Positions 9,017-18,268 of a DNA stretch of 64,000 nucleotides are shown in pieces; position 1 is the stretch's first letter, and each line of letters starts with the position of its first letter. Origin of the DNA: G963674835 sp963674835 (GTDB lineage: Bacteria; Planctomycetota; Planctomycetia; Pirellulales; Thermoguttaceae); contig CAXXKC010000002.1 in assembly GCA_963674835.2 (NCBI GenBank), positions 2,294,001-2,358,000 of the forward strand. Direction: 5' to 3'. The notes below the pieces were generated by a model. That model worked only from the letters and a program-made list of their open reading frames with translations. It was not told where the DNA came from and did no database searches. The position numbers were made by a program, and so were the translations under genes.

Positions 9017-10156
9017 CTACCAGGTCAGGCCCGTGCCGATCGTGAAGCCAACCAAGTCGACATGCGAATCCCCACTGGCTGCGCCGCCGGCGAGAATCGC
9101 TGGACCCCCCAAAGGCGTAGCTGCAGACCAGGCCCAAACGCCGCTGTCGCTGCCGGTGCACCAGTATTGGTACTCGAATGCCAGGCGGAAAAAGGCATTG
9201 GCCGGCACACATCGCAACGGCAGGTTCCATTGCCCGCCCGCACGAATCTCACCGATGAACAGATTGCCGTCGTTGAGGCTGACAGCGTTGTTCGTCGAAG
9301 CGGCCGCGCCCGTCAGCGAGTTATAGTTGGCGTGCGTCCCGACGTACGTGTTCGTGTCGGCATCCCAGAGCACCGAAACGCGGCCGTCCCAGAAGATATT
9401 GAAACCTCTGCAGCCGACCGGGCGGATGCGCGTCAGGCCCATCGTCAGGCCGGTCCCGCTGAAGTAATGGCTCGAAATCACCTGGGCCCGGTAGTTGTTG
9501 AGGAGCGTGTATTCGTCCAGCATCGTTCCGGCCGCCTCGTGCAACTGAGCGTAGCGAACGCCGAACGACCACCGGGTTTCCGCACAACTATTACAGTTGC
9601 CGAACAATCGCGTGACCTCGATATCGAACGTTTCCGCCAGAAAACAGTTCTCCGTGAAGACGTTCTCACTGGCCGTCACATCAAGATCCGGCCTCAGTCC
9701 GCCCGCGTCGAGCCGCCAATAGCGCCCCAACAGTCCCCAGCATTCTCCCTGCACGCCCAGGGCGATTCGCGGGGAAACCGTCAGGGTCTCCGTACTCGGC
9801 GCGTCGTACCGGCGAGTTGCCGCTCCGTCGATGAACTGGCAGAAACCATAATTCTGATGCTGGATTGGCGCCAAGAATACGGCTTCGGCTTCGGCGATCC
9901 ACCGTCGACATCCGCAACAGTCACTGTAAGCATCGCAGTCGGCGGGCGGCACACACGAGTCCGTCGCAAACTCAGTGCCGCTGGTAAGCTGCAGCGGCGA
10001 CTCGTTCGTCGAACTCAAAACGTCGGAGAGGGTGGCTTCGGGAACCACGGCAGCTTGCGCTGTACCCGCGATGTCCTCGGCGACAGCGCCTCTCTGGCAA
10101 ACAAGCAGCCCTACGGCCACCATGCCAAGCGCAAACAATCGATAGTAACACCTCAT
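9017..10156 (-). CDS. BBP7-like outer-membrane beta-barrel protein
   Basis: This protein of about 379 residues starts with a signal peptide (FALGMVAVGLLVC, cleavage after GAVA), then a Cys-rich segment (CDAYSDCCGCRRW). The rest alternates aromatic and glycine residues and ends in the aromatic GFTIGTGLTW, as in outer-membrane barrels. Planctomycete BBP7/Lpg1974-type proteins look like this. The start at 10156 is chosen because TGGGGGG lies just upstream and the signal peptide begins there. It is divergent from the next gene. Function beyond a surface or porin role cannot be told. Confidence 0.75.
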   Translation of the reverse strand: MRCYYRLFALGMVAVGLLVCQRGAVAEDIAGTAQAAVVPEATLSDVLSSTNESPLQLTSGTEFATDSCVPPADCDAYSDCCGCRRWIAEAEAVFLAPIQHQNYGFCQFIDGAATRRYDAPSTETLTVSPRIALGVQGECWGLLGRYWRLDAGGLRPDLDVTASENVFTENCFLAETFDIEVTRLFGNCNSCAETRWSFGVRYAQLHEAAGTMLDEYTLLNNYRAQVISSHYFSGTGLTMGLTRIRPVGCRGFNIFWDGRVSVLWDADTNTYVGTHANYNSLTGAAASTNNAVSLNDGNLFIGEIRAGGQWNLPLRCVPANAFFRLAFEYQYWCTGSDSGVWAWSAATPLGGPAILAGGAASGDSHVDLVGFTIGTGLTW

Positions 10157-10588
10157 GGTTTTCCCCCCCATTGAGTGCATCTTGCCTCTGCCTGCGGCTC
10201 CGCCTACAGGCACCGAAAGCGTTCGTCCGTGACGGGTCTTCTGCGGGACGAACGCCGGTTGTCACTATTCCAAGAGCTGTCGGACGTGTTTTTGCACGCG
10301 GTACACCGCTACAGAGTGACCCGAGGATAATACCCTACCAATCCGCCGCGATGAACCGCTACCGAGCTGTATCGTCATCCGACTTTTCAGACGTAGACCT
10401 TTTTTTGACATATCTCTTCTAACCGCCACCGCCCCTACAACCAGTTTTCACAATTGTCTGAGCTGAGACGGTTGTAACGCCGATGACGATAGTATCGAAA
10501 GGCGTCATTTTGTAGAACGTCGCGGTTTTCGCGGCTGTCGCGTTCGGGCAGCTCTTTTTTGACGCGGCTTGTCTCGGAGAAACGGACC
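10157..10588. other. Divergent intergenic region
   Basis: 432 bases between two divergent envelope-protein genes. The composition is notably AT-richer around 10380-10450 and includes TTTTTTTGACATATCTCTTC, which could hold a -35-like TTGACA for the rightward gene. No ORF looks like protein. Confidence 0.4.
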
Positions 10589-11917
10589 ATGACAAATAGA
10601 CACGTCTGCCGGTGGGTGTGCCGATGGGTGCTGTGTAGCGCGCTGGTGGCGGTCGCCTATCCGCACTTCACTCGGGCTGAAGATGCACCAATGCCCGACG
10701 ACGTGTATCCGGCCTCGCAACCCGCTGGCGTGGTCGACGGCCTTCCGTCAACCGACGTTTCGGTGGCATCCGACGCATCGATCTTCATGCCCCCCCAAGT
10801 CGTCATTCCTGGTGAATCTAGTCTCTCGCCGCGTGAAGCAACGCCTTCCCTGGAAGCGATCCTCACATCGGATACACCTTCTCTGGTCACGACGCTACCA
10901 TCGCAAGTAGCGCTCGTATCATCGATGGAAGCGGTGCCGGCCCCGAACCAATTGGCGTACGGCGAGGTCCAACCGGCGCCCGTCCCGTCCGAGCTTCCTC
11001 CTGTCGCGCCGTCCGCGCAGCCGAACATTCCGACCGAGCAGCAGAAGCTCGGCGAGGCGCCCGAAGATTACAGCCATCAGTTCCTGCGGCAAGAGTCGGT
11101 CCTGCTCAGGCCCGGCGATTGGCAACTCGACATCGGCATCAACTACACGGTCTTCGACCACAACTACACGAACCTGGCCGTCGGCGGGTCGGAAGAATCA
11201 CCTTCCGTTGTTCCTGTCGACTCGAGGTTCACCAGCCGGCTGTTGCTCATGCCGCTGGATTTCCGCTATGGCTTCCTCGATAGACTTCAACTGTTCGCCA
11301 ATGTGCCGTTTGGCTGGTCGAATACCGAAAATGCCTTCTTCGGGTTCGACGAGTTCTCCAACAAAGGCGGTATCGGCGACGTTACCGGCGGCTTATCATA
11401 CCTGGTGTGCAAGGGGCGCGGCCAAAGCTACCAACCGGACGTGATTGCCACCCTCGCCTGCACGGCGCCCACGGCCGATGTCAGTCCTCTGCAAGGCATC
11501 CTCGAACCTCCTAACACCCTCTTGGGCCAAGGCTTCTGGTTCGGGTCCTGGAACGTCTTGTTCGTTCACACGATCGATCCCGTCATCATCTTCTACGGGT
11601 TCGGCAGTCGACACGCCCTGATGCGCGAGTACCATGGCTACGACGTTCGATATGGCGACCAGTATATGTACCGCGGCGGCATGGGCTTCGCCGTCAACGA
11701 GCGGGTTACGCTAAGCGCGAGCATCACGGGATCTTACATCACCGACCCGCGTCTCGACGGCCAACGTATCGCCGGCCTGGCCATGGAACCCGTTTCCATG
11801 CGATTCGGAGCGACCATCGCCCGACCGGCCTGCCTGCGATACTGGGACCCGTTCGTGGAAATCGGCCTGACCGACGACGCCCCGAATTCGCGCGTTGGCA
11901 TGACCTTCACGTATTGA
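10589..11917 (+). CDS. Predicted outer-membrane transporter-like beta-barrel with Pro/Ser-rich N-terminus
   Basis: The 442-residue protein has a signal peptide (cleavage near TRA-ED), a low-complexity Pro/Ser/Val-rich spacer (residues about 30-150), and a C-terminal barrel-like domain from about 170. That domain shows alternating strands such as DWQLDIGINY and RLQLFANVPFGWS, and ends in RVGMTFTY, a typical aromatic C-terminus. It resembles the phenol-degradation/transporter-type barrels found in planctomycetes. ATG 10589 is chosen because the signal peptide starts there, with GGAG upstream. It is 38 bases from the C39-like gene, so they may be co-transcribed. Confidence 0.65.
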   Translation: MTNRHVCRWVCRWVLCSALVAVAYPHFTRAEDAPMPDDVYPASQPAGVVDGLPSTDVSVASDASIFMPPQVVIPGESSLSPREATPSLEAILTSDTPSLVTTLPSQVALVSSMEAVPAPNQLAYGEVQPAPVPSELPPVAPSAQPNIPTEQQKLGEAPEDYSHQFLRQESVLLRPGDWQLDIGINYTVFDHNYTNLAVGGSEESPSVVPVDSRFTSRLLLMPLDFRYGFLDRLQLFANVPFGWSNTENAFFGFDEFSNKGGIGDVTGGLSYLVCKGRGQSYQPDVIATLACTAPTADVSPLQGILEPPNTLLGQGFWFGSWNVLFVHTIDPVIIFYGFGSRHALMREYHGYDVRYGDQYMYRGGMGFAVNERVTLSASITGSYITDPRLDGQRIAGLAMEPVSMRFGATIARPACLRYWDPFVEIGLTDDAPNSRVGMTFTY

Positions 11918-11955
11918 GCCCGGCCAGCAGCCGGTTCAACCTCCAGGAGCAGCCC

Positions 11956-12687
11956 ATGCAGCCCATGTCCCGACGCGAGTGCCTCGCCGCCCTGCTGGGA
12001 ATGCCTTTGGCGGCGATCGCATCGACCGCCTCGGTTGCCAGCGGCCCGCGGGCGCCACTCCGCGACCCGGACCACGTCTTCAGCATCTACGCGTGGAGCT
12101 GGCAGGAACTGAAGCGGCGCAATGTCGTCATGCAGAACTACGACTACTCCTGCGGCGCAGCGGCCCTGGCAACTATTCTTCGATACTACTGGAACGATCC
12201 CGCAACCGAGAAGCAGATCATCTCGATTCTCTTCAAAATCCTCACTCCCGACGAGATCCGAGACCGCGTCAAGCATGGGCTGGCCATCAGCGACTTGCGG
12301 CAGGCGTCTGTTGAGATGGGCTACCTCGCCTCGATCGGCAACCTCTCCTTCGACCGGCTCGCGCAGTCGAAGATCCCGCTCATCGTCCCCATCCGCCTCG
12401 ACGACTACGACCATTTCGTCGTCTATCGCGGCATGGCCGGCGGACGCGTCTATTTGGCCGACCCCGTGCGCGGCAACGTGCGTCCCACCGTGCAGGAGTT
12501 CTGCTGCCAGTGGAAGAAGAACGTCATTCTCGTGGTGGTCAAGAAGAACGTGACTCCGCCAGCGCAATCGGCCTTGAGCATCCGGCCCTGCGAGGTCTAT
12601 GCCGGGCAGACCACCGAACAATGGATGCGCGAGGAACTGCCGCGGCCTCTACCGCTGCCGCCGGCCCTGCCCGCGAAGATCCATTGA
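11956..12687 (+). CDS. Exported C39-like cysteine peptidase
   Basis: This 243-residue protein has an N-terminal export signal with an Arg pair (MSRRECLAALLGM). A C39-type papain-like fold follows: catalytic Cys in YDYSCGAAALATIL (residue about 68), His in YDHFVVYRG and Asp in YLADPVRG. C39 peptidases cleave double-glycine leaders when fused to ABC transporters; this one is stand-alone and predicted periplasmic, so the substrate is unknown. A ribosome-binding site, CAGGAG, precedes ATG 11956. The preceding barrel gene is 38 bases upstream. Confidence 0.8.
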   Translation: MQPMSRRECLAALLGMPLAAIASTASVASGPRAPLRDPDHVFSIYAWSWQELKRRNVVMQNYDYSCGAAALATILRYYWNDPATEKQIISILFKILTPDEIRDRVKHGLAISDLRQASVEMGYLASIGNLSFDRLAQSKIPLIVPIRLDDYDHFVVYRGMAGGRVYLADPVRGNVRPTVQEFCCQWKKNVILVVVKKNVTPPAQSALSIRPCEVYAGQTTEQWMREELPRPLPLPPALPAKIH

Positions 12688-12728
12688 AACACTGCCCGTA
12701 AGGCCGCTCGATCCGAAGTCGCACCGGC

Positions 12729-14012
12729 CTACAGGTTGCCCTCGACGATCTTGCTGATGTCGATCAGGTGCAATTGCCGGCCTTCGCCCGAATGCGGCGA
12801 GTCGATCACCACCTTCCGGCCGTCGGGACTGAATCGCGGATGCGTATCGCAACGCCACTCGCCTCGGTACTTCGGCGGCGAGTAAAAACCTCCCAGCGGT
12901 ACGCGGCGCTTCGTCGCCACTTCGTACAGGTAAACGTTCTGGTTGCGATCCTTGTCCGGATAACCGTCGTTCAGGATCCACTTGTTGCCCGGCAAGTACG
13001 TGCAATGACCATTCTTGGTCATCACCCCTTCCCCGACGATTTCGACCTTGCCGCCGGTCTTGTCTTCATACAGGTAGAAACCGTCGCCGTGCGACTCGTC
13101 CCACGACCATGCCAGGATATGGCTCGGATCGCGCCAAATGAAGTGCGAGGTGCGTCCCGAATGGTCCACCACGCGAATGTCGGAGCCGTCGCGTGCCGCC
13201 GTGAGCATCCGCGTCGCGCCTTTCCAGTTCGGAAAGCCCCAACGGTGCAGGAACTCGAATCGCGAGCCGTCCGGGCTGACCAGCAGATGGTTGAAGTAGT
13301 GTTTGCCCTTGGAGATGTCGCCCCGTGGGTACGGAATCTTCGCCACGTTGGCAATCGAAACCACCAGCGTCTGTTCTCCCGTGTCCAGGTCGATGCGTAA
13401 GATCCCCGAATCAGTCGGCGCCAGCACATCGCGATTGGGATCCGGCAAGCCGGCGTAGCCGTAGCCGGGCCGCATCTCGTTGACGCGTCGGAAGTCGGGC
13501 GCCACGCCCCAGCGTCCGTCGGGACTCACCGTGTAGACCGGGTGCGGAATGGTCCGCTTCTTGCGCGTGAATACATCGAGAATGTGGCACACGAACCGGC
13601 CGTCTTCACGGTCGTTCCAGAGTACCTCGCTCGCCGAGCCGGGCCGCCACTGCAACATGCAGCCCTGCTGCCAGCACCATGCCCGGCTCTCGCCCAGCTC
13701 GATCCACTTGTCGCCGTCGCCCAGGTCGACCATGCCCACCTTGATAATGTCGTCGGGGGTAGGCGAACGGTGCTCGAAATCGACTTCCATTCCCAGCACG
13801 TAGCGCGACGTCGGGTCGAATTCCAGCTTGTCGTAGTAGCCGAACCAGTGGTGCTTCGGCCCCCGTGTGATCTGGCGGACCGGAGGAAGTGCGGTCTTCG
13901 CCGCCGCATCGGCGGCCAACGCCCAGCGGGGCAACATCCCTACAGCCAACGCCGCAGGCGCGGCACGCTTCAAGAAACTGCGACGAGTCACGGTCGGCCG
14001 ATGGTTGCTCAT
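12729..14012 (-). CDS. Tat-exported beta-propeller protein, oligogalacturonate-lyase-like
   Basis: The 427-residue protein carries a Tat signal (TRRSFLKRA, residues about 9-17). It then has repeated WD/TolB-like blades, seen as VSPDGRWGVAPDF, LVSPDGSRFEFL and RFSPDGRKVVIDS. Similar propellers occur in oligogalacturonide lyases and in TolB-like periplasmic proteins. I see no catalytic set that would settle an enzyme activity. The start at 14012 is set by the Tat signal. It is 74 bases downstream of the tRNase Z gene on the same strand. Confidence 0.65.
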   Translation of the reverse strand: MSNHRPTVTRRSFLKRAAPAALAVGMLPRWALAADAAAKTALPPVRQITRGPKHHWFGYYDKLEFDPTSRYVLGMEVDFEHRSPTPDDIIKVGMVDLGDGDKWIELGESRAWCWQQGCMLQWRPGSASEVLWNDREDGRFVCHILDVFTRKKRTIPHPVYTVSPDGRWGVAPDFRRVNEMRPGYGYAGLPDPNRDVLAPTDSGILRIDLDTGEQTLVVSIANVAKIPYPRGDISKGKHYFNHLLVSPDGSRFEFLHRWGFPNWKGATRMLTAARDGSDIRVVDHSGRTSHFIWRDPSHILAWSWDESHGDGFYLYEDKTGGKVEIVGEGVMTKNGHCTYLPGNKWILNDGYPDKDRNQNVYLYEVATKRRVPLGGFYSPPKYRGEWRCDTHPRFSPDGRKVVIDSPHSGEGRQLHLIDISKIVEGNL

Positions 14013-14086
14013 GGCGGCACTCCCTGGAATCAGACGGTCAGAAACACCGTCATTATAACCCGGGCGAATGCCGCCGCACAACGCGC

Positions 14087-14926
14087 CTACAGCCACAAGT
14101 GCAGCCGCCCACCCAGCATGTCGGGCAAGGCCTTCTCCACGTGACGCCGGATCTGACGATCGTGGTAGCGCGTGCTGAAGTGCGATGCGATAATCAAATC
14201 GCTGCGGAAACGGTCGCGCCGTTCCAACAGGTCGTCCAGATGCATGTGGCCGAACTTATGGATCCGCTCCTTGCGATGGCTGGGCGCCACGAACGTTAGC
14301 TCCAGGATCAACACCTCGGCGTCGTACATCGCTGGATTGTTGTCCAGGCCTTGCGGCGAACTGTCGCCAAGATACGCGAATCGCGGAATGCGCACTTCCT
14401 TCGTCACCTCGTGCCCGGCCAGACGCAGATCGCGGATCTTCTCGCCCGGAAGATCAAAATACTCGGGCTTCAGTTTCCGCCGCCGCTGCCAGACCACAAA
14501 CCCCAACGACGGCACCGTATGCACGGTCGCGCCCACCGTGACCACCAACTCGCGCGACAGTTCGATTTCGTCGCCCGGCCGAGCGGGCAGCAGGCTGCAC
14601 GGCAACCGTCCCCGGTCCAGACGGCTCACCTGCCGCAAAATCCGCTGCACAGGTTCGATCGCCGATTCCGGCAGATAGATCACCGGCGGTTCCATCTTCA
14701 TCATCCGTCGCCGCGACACGTATACCGGTAGTGCCGTCAGGTGATCGATGTGCGTATGAGAGACGAACCACGTGGGCGTCCCCATGAACGACCAAGGTTG
14801 CGCCCCCAAGTCGAAACCGACCTTGTACTCGGGAATCCGCCAGTACGTCTGCACGGCGGCCCGAGAGAAACCCTCGATCGTGAGGTCTTTGTGCGTCAGA
14901 GTCCTGACAGGCTGATCTTGGAGCAT
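14087..14926 (-). CDS. Metallo-beta-lactamase fold protein, tRNase Z-like
   Basis: This 279-residue protein shows the metal-binding motif HTHIDH (residues 57-62), later metal ligands in YLGDSSPQ and a final His in IASHFS, all expected for RNase Z/ElaC-type hydrolases. tRNase Z trims the 3' trailer of tRNA precursors. The sequence is shorter than typical E. coli RNase Z and the exosite arm is not obvious, so another phosphodiesterase of the same fold is possible. It lies between the propeller gene and scpA on the same strand. Confidence 0.75.
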   Translation of the reverse strand: MLQDQPVRTLTHKDLTIEGFSRAAVQTYWRIPEYKVGFDLGAQPWSFMGTPTWFVSHTHIDHLTALPVYVSRRRMMKMEPPVIYLPESAIEPVQRILRQVSRLDRGRLPCSLLPARPGDEIELSRELVVTVGATVHTVPSLGFVVWQRRRKLKPEYFDLPGEKIRDLRLAGHEVTKEVRIPRFAYLGDSSPQGLDNNPAMYDAEVLILELTFVAPSHRKERIHKFGHMHLDDLLERRDRFRSDLIIASHFSTRYHDRQIRRHVEKALPDMLGGRLHLWL

Positions 14927-15040
14927 GGCCGAGCCGGGCTTCGCGATTCTTCGTCACCGATAACAGAAACAAGCCGCCGGTCGAAGCCAAACGCCCTCAC
15001 CCGCGCCTTCTCGACCCAATTCACCACCCACCGTTCACCA

Positions 15041-15817
15041 TTACCCGCCAACCTGGGAATGATCGTAATTGTCGACGTTCGAAAGGTCCAGGGGGCCTGA
15101 AGCGTCCGAACGGCCCAGCACCCAAATCTCGCCAAACAATTCGTTCTGCTCCACGCGCACCTGGCAGTGGCGCACCAGTTCCAACACGGCCAGAAAGATC
15201 CCCACCAGTGTCGATTTGTGCATCCCCGGTGCGAACAGGTCACTGAAGGCCAGGTGCCCACCCTGCCGAAGCCGCTCGTCGATGCGGGCCATGTATACGT
15301 GGATCGGCGTGTCGTCGTAAACGATATTCGAGGGCTTGGACAACTCCGATTCGCGAATGATCCGCCCAAACGCGCTGACCAGATCCCACAACTCGACCTC
15401 GTGAATCGGCTCTTCGGCCAGGTCCCGCTGCCGCGGCGCCAAATCGCATCCCAGTCGCGCGTAACGCTGCTGCCACTGGCGGCTCTGTTCCTCCAGAATG
15501 CTGGCCGCGTCCCGGTACGCCTTGTACTGCAGCAGACGCCGCACCAGCTCCTCGCGGGGATCGTCGATCGCGTCGTCCACTTCGTCGCAGCGCGGCAGCA
15601 CCTGTTGCGACTTGATCTCGATCAGCGTGCTCGCCAACGCCAGGAAATCGCCCACCGCGTCGACGTCCAACTGCTCCAGAATCGACAGATACTCCAGATA
15701 CTGATCCGCAATCAACGAAATGGGAATATCCACGATCTCGACCTCGTGCTTCCGCACCAGGTACAGCAACAGGTCTAACGGACCCCGGAACGTATCCAGA
15801 TCGACACGAAAATCCAT
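15041..15817 (-). CDS. scpA: Segregation and condensation protein A
   Basis: The 258-residue kleisin ScpA bridges SMC heads and ScpB in chromosome condensation. The N-terminal family signature FRGPLDLLLYLVRKHEVEIVD, with ISLIADQYLEYL following, is clear. The middle is acidic and linker-like, and the C-terminal winged helix (RHCQVRVEQNELFGEIWVL) is present. No scpB is seen next to it; the downstream gene is tRNase Z-like. Confidence 0.92.
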   Translation of the reverse strand: MDFRVDLDTFRGPLDLLLYLVRKHEVEIVDIPISLIADQYLEYLSILEQLDVDAVGDFLALASTLIEIKSQQVLPRCDEVDDAIDDPREELVRRLLQYKAYRDAASILEEQSRQWQQRYARLGCDLAPRQRDLAEEPIHEVELWDLVSAFGRIIRESELSKPSNIVYDDTPIHVYMARIDERLRQGGHLAFSDLFAPGMHKSTLVGIFLAVLELVRHCQVRVEQNELFGEIWVLGRSDASGPLDLSNVDNYDHSQVGG

Positions 15818-16273
15818 CAGCGTAGGGATCTCGCGGCCGCCGAAGGGGGTAATGGGAGCGGGCAGCGCCGCATGGAATCGCGCTAAGCGACCCGGCGTGA
15901 ACGCCCCCCTAGGTCTCAGTGTAGTCGTGCGGCCCGGTGCGGGCGAGTGGGCGGGGGCCGCACATCCACAGAATCCGAAACATTCACAAGAAACGATACA
16001 ATCAGTGTCGTCCAGTCAGGCTTCCTAACTTGAAGCAACCGCCGCGGCGCCGCCGGCGCCTGCCTGCGCGGTCACCAGCGATAAGCGCCCCTCAGATACA
16101 CAGTTCGACATACCCCCACTGCTGCCAGGACCGTGGGCACCTCCGTCATGGTCCCCCGGAGACTTCCTGCCTTGCCATCGGCCTGCGCTCGTTATAGACT
16201 CCCGAGGGTGTGGTCACCCCGGGTGGGTGAGTTTGGCCACCTGACGCCGAATCGTGCCGTGTGAGACATTGCA
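15818..16273. other. Divergent intergenic region between scpA and the HIT gene
   Basis: 456 bases without a convincing gene. A very GC-rich hairpin-forming stretch (GCGGCGCCGCCGGCGCC) lies near 16040-16062. The promoters of both neighbours presumably lie here but are not recognisable. Confidence 0.45.
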
Positions 16274-16813
16274 GTGAAATACGAGCAACTCTGGGCCCCA
16301 TGGCGGCTTAGCTACATACAAGGCGAAAAGGCCGATGCGAACGCCCAGCCCCGGCCCCTGCAATTCCTGCCAGGCGCCGACGCCGATTGCTTCATCTGCC
16401 AGGCCGTGGCCGACGCGGCCGATCGCGATCGCTTCGTCGTCCACCGCGGTCAGCACGTCATCAGCCTGCTGAACCTCTACCCGTACAACAACGGCCATCT
16501 GCTGATCGCCCCCGTTGCGCATTGCGCAAACATGCACGAACTCAGCGACGCCCAACACTTGGCCCTCGCCCAGGAGGCCACCCAGATGATTCGCCTCCTG
16601 GAGAGGGTCGTCGAGCCGGAGGGGTTCAACGTCGGGCTCAACCTCGGCCGCGTCGCTGGTGCAGGGCTGCCGGGCCATTTACACTGGCACATTGTCCCTC
16701 GCTGGAACGGCGATACGAACTTCATGCCGACCCTGGCTGCCATCAAAGTCATCCCTCAGTCGCTGGAAGCCCTTTGGCAACTACTGACCGAGGAATTGGC
16801 GAAGACCACCTGA
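16274..16813 (+). CDS. HIT-family nucleotide hydrolase/transferase
   Basis: This 179-residue histidine-triad protein shows the catalytic motif HLHWHIVPRW (residues about 136-145), with the substrate-binding N and H positions in LLNLYPYNNGHLLIAP. The length and the N-terminal EQLWAPWR match the Ap4A-phosphorylase-like HIT subgroup, which handles dinucleoside polyphosphates. A Cys pair element (CFIC near 40) could be half of a zinc site. The start is a GTG at 16274. Confidence 0.88.
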   Translation: MKYEQLWAPWRLSYIQGEKADANAQPRPLQFLPGADADCFICQAVADAADRDRFVVHRGQHVISLLNLYPYNNGHLLIAPVAHCANMHELSDAQHLALAQEATQMIRLLERVVEPEGFNVGLNLGRVAGAGLPGHLHWHIVPRWNGDTNFMPTLAAIKVIPQSLEALWQLLTEELAKTT

Positions 16814-17065
16814 TCGGCACCCCGGCCCGAGTGGCCTCGTCTCGACCCTGTCGATACGCCGGCTCACCCAACCGGCGCTATCGCTGCATCCAGCACCCTG
16901 TGGGTTTACACGATCCCACCATTAGGGGTTAATGCTATTTCGCTCTCGCGCCAAAAGCCCTAGAATAGTTGCCTGGCACGATTCAGCGGTTTATACAAAC
17001 TCTGGGGCAAGGCTGTGGTCCGTTCCCGCCTGCCACGTCATTCCTTTGTGGGTACTTGAGTTGCC

Positions 17066-18118
17066 ATGGGCTTATTCGTTCTTCGCGCCATCTTTATCAT
17101 GGTCGCAATCGGCCTGGGGGTGTACATCATCTATTCGGGGGTAATTCCCGATCAGTACACTTGGCTTGCGCCCGCCGCTTTGGCCGGCATCATCATGCTG
17201 GCCGTGATCGTCATTCTGGCCGACCTGTTCACGCCGCGAAAGCCGCTGGACGTCATCTCGGCCGTCTACTTCGGGCTGATCGTGGGGCTGTTTCTGGCCT
17301 ACATCGCCAATCTGGCCATCACCCCTTTGTTGCCCAGTCCGATCACGAGCTTCGTCCTGTTGAACAAGGTCCAGCCCATCGTGCAGTTCACGCTGGCCGC
17401 CATCTTCTCGTACATCTGCATTAGCTTGCTGCTGCAAACACGGAACGATTTCCGCTTCATCATCCCCTACGTCGAGTTCTCCAAGGAGGTGAAAGGACGT
17501 CGCCCCTACATCCTCGACACCAGCGTGGTGATCGATGGCCGGATTGCCGACGTAGTCGAGTCCCACGTGTTCGACAGCCAACTCGTCATGCCCCGCTTCG
17601 CCATCACGGAACTCCAGGCCATCGCCGACAGTTCCGACCGGCTGCGGCGAAGCCGCGGGCGGCGCGGACTGGATATTCTCAACCGCCTGCGGAACAATCC
17701 CGAAGTCGACCTCCAGATCTTCGACCGCGAGCTGCCCGAATTCGCCGGCCAGCCCGTCGACCTGAAGCTCGTGGCATTGGCCAAGCACCTCGAAGGCAAG
17801 CTGATCACCAACGACTACAACCTCAACAAGGTCGCCCGGTTGCACGGCGTTGGTGTCGTCAACCTCAACGACCTCGCCAATGCCCTGAAACCCGTCTTTT
17901 TGCCGGGCGAGCAGGTCGAGGTCCGTATCGTCAAGCACGGTGAGGAGGCTGGCCAGGGTGTCGGCTACCTGGACGACGGCACGATGGTCGTCGTCGAAGG
18001 TGGCCGCGACCACACCAACGAGCACGTGAACATCTCCGTAACGAGCGTCCTTCAGACCAGCGCAGGTCGCATGATCTTCGGCCGTTACGAGTCGTCGCGG
18101 CAAAGAGTGTCGTCATAG
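17066..18118 (+). CDS. YacL-like membrane protein with PIN and TRAM domains
   Basis: The 350-residue protein has four N-terminal membrane helices (residues about 5-125). A PIN-like nuclease domain follows, with acidic residues in ILDTSVVIDGRI, TELQ and LITNDYNLN. It ends with a TRAM RNA-binding domain (GEQVEVRIVKHGEEAGQGVGYLDDGT). This is the Bacillus YacL architecture. The cellular role is poorly defined; RNA cleavage near the membrane is inferred from the domains. ATG 17066 follows a long leader with no other gene. Confidence 0.88.
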   Translation: MGLFVLRAIFIMVAIGLGVYIIYSGVIPDQYTWLAPAALAGIIMLAVIVILADLFTPRKPLDVISAVYFGLIVGLFLAYIANLAITPLLPSPITSFVLLNKVQPIVQFTLAAIFSYICISLLLQTRNDFRFIIPYVEFSKEVKGRRPYILDTSVVIDGRIADVVESHVFDSQLVMPRFAITELQAIADSSDRLRRSRGRRGLDILNRLRNNPEVDLQIFDRELPEFAGQPVDLKLVALAKHLEGKLITNDYNLNKVARLHGVGVVNLNDLANALKPVFLPGEQVEVRIVKHGEEAGQGVGYLDDGTMVVVEGGRDHTNEHVNISVTSVLQTSAGRMIFGRYESSRQRVSS

Positions 18119-18268
18119 CCTGCCGCTCCAGGGCGCCGTCCGCTCATCGCCCCCCGCCGTGCCGCGGCCCGGTTGGCGTGCGCGTACCTTTTGCTTGACT
18201 CTCCCCGATTCGGCAGATACAAGAGGAACAGATCTATTGCTTCCTCCACCCGCCCACAGGAGCTTGCC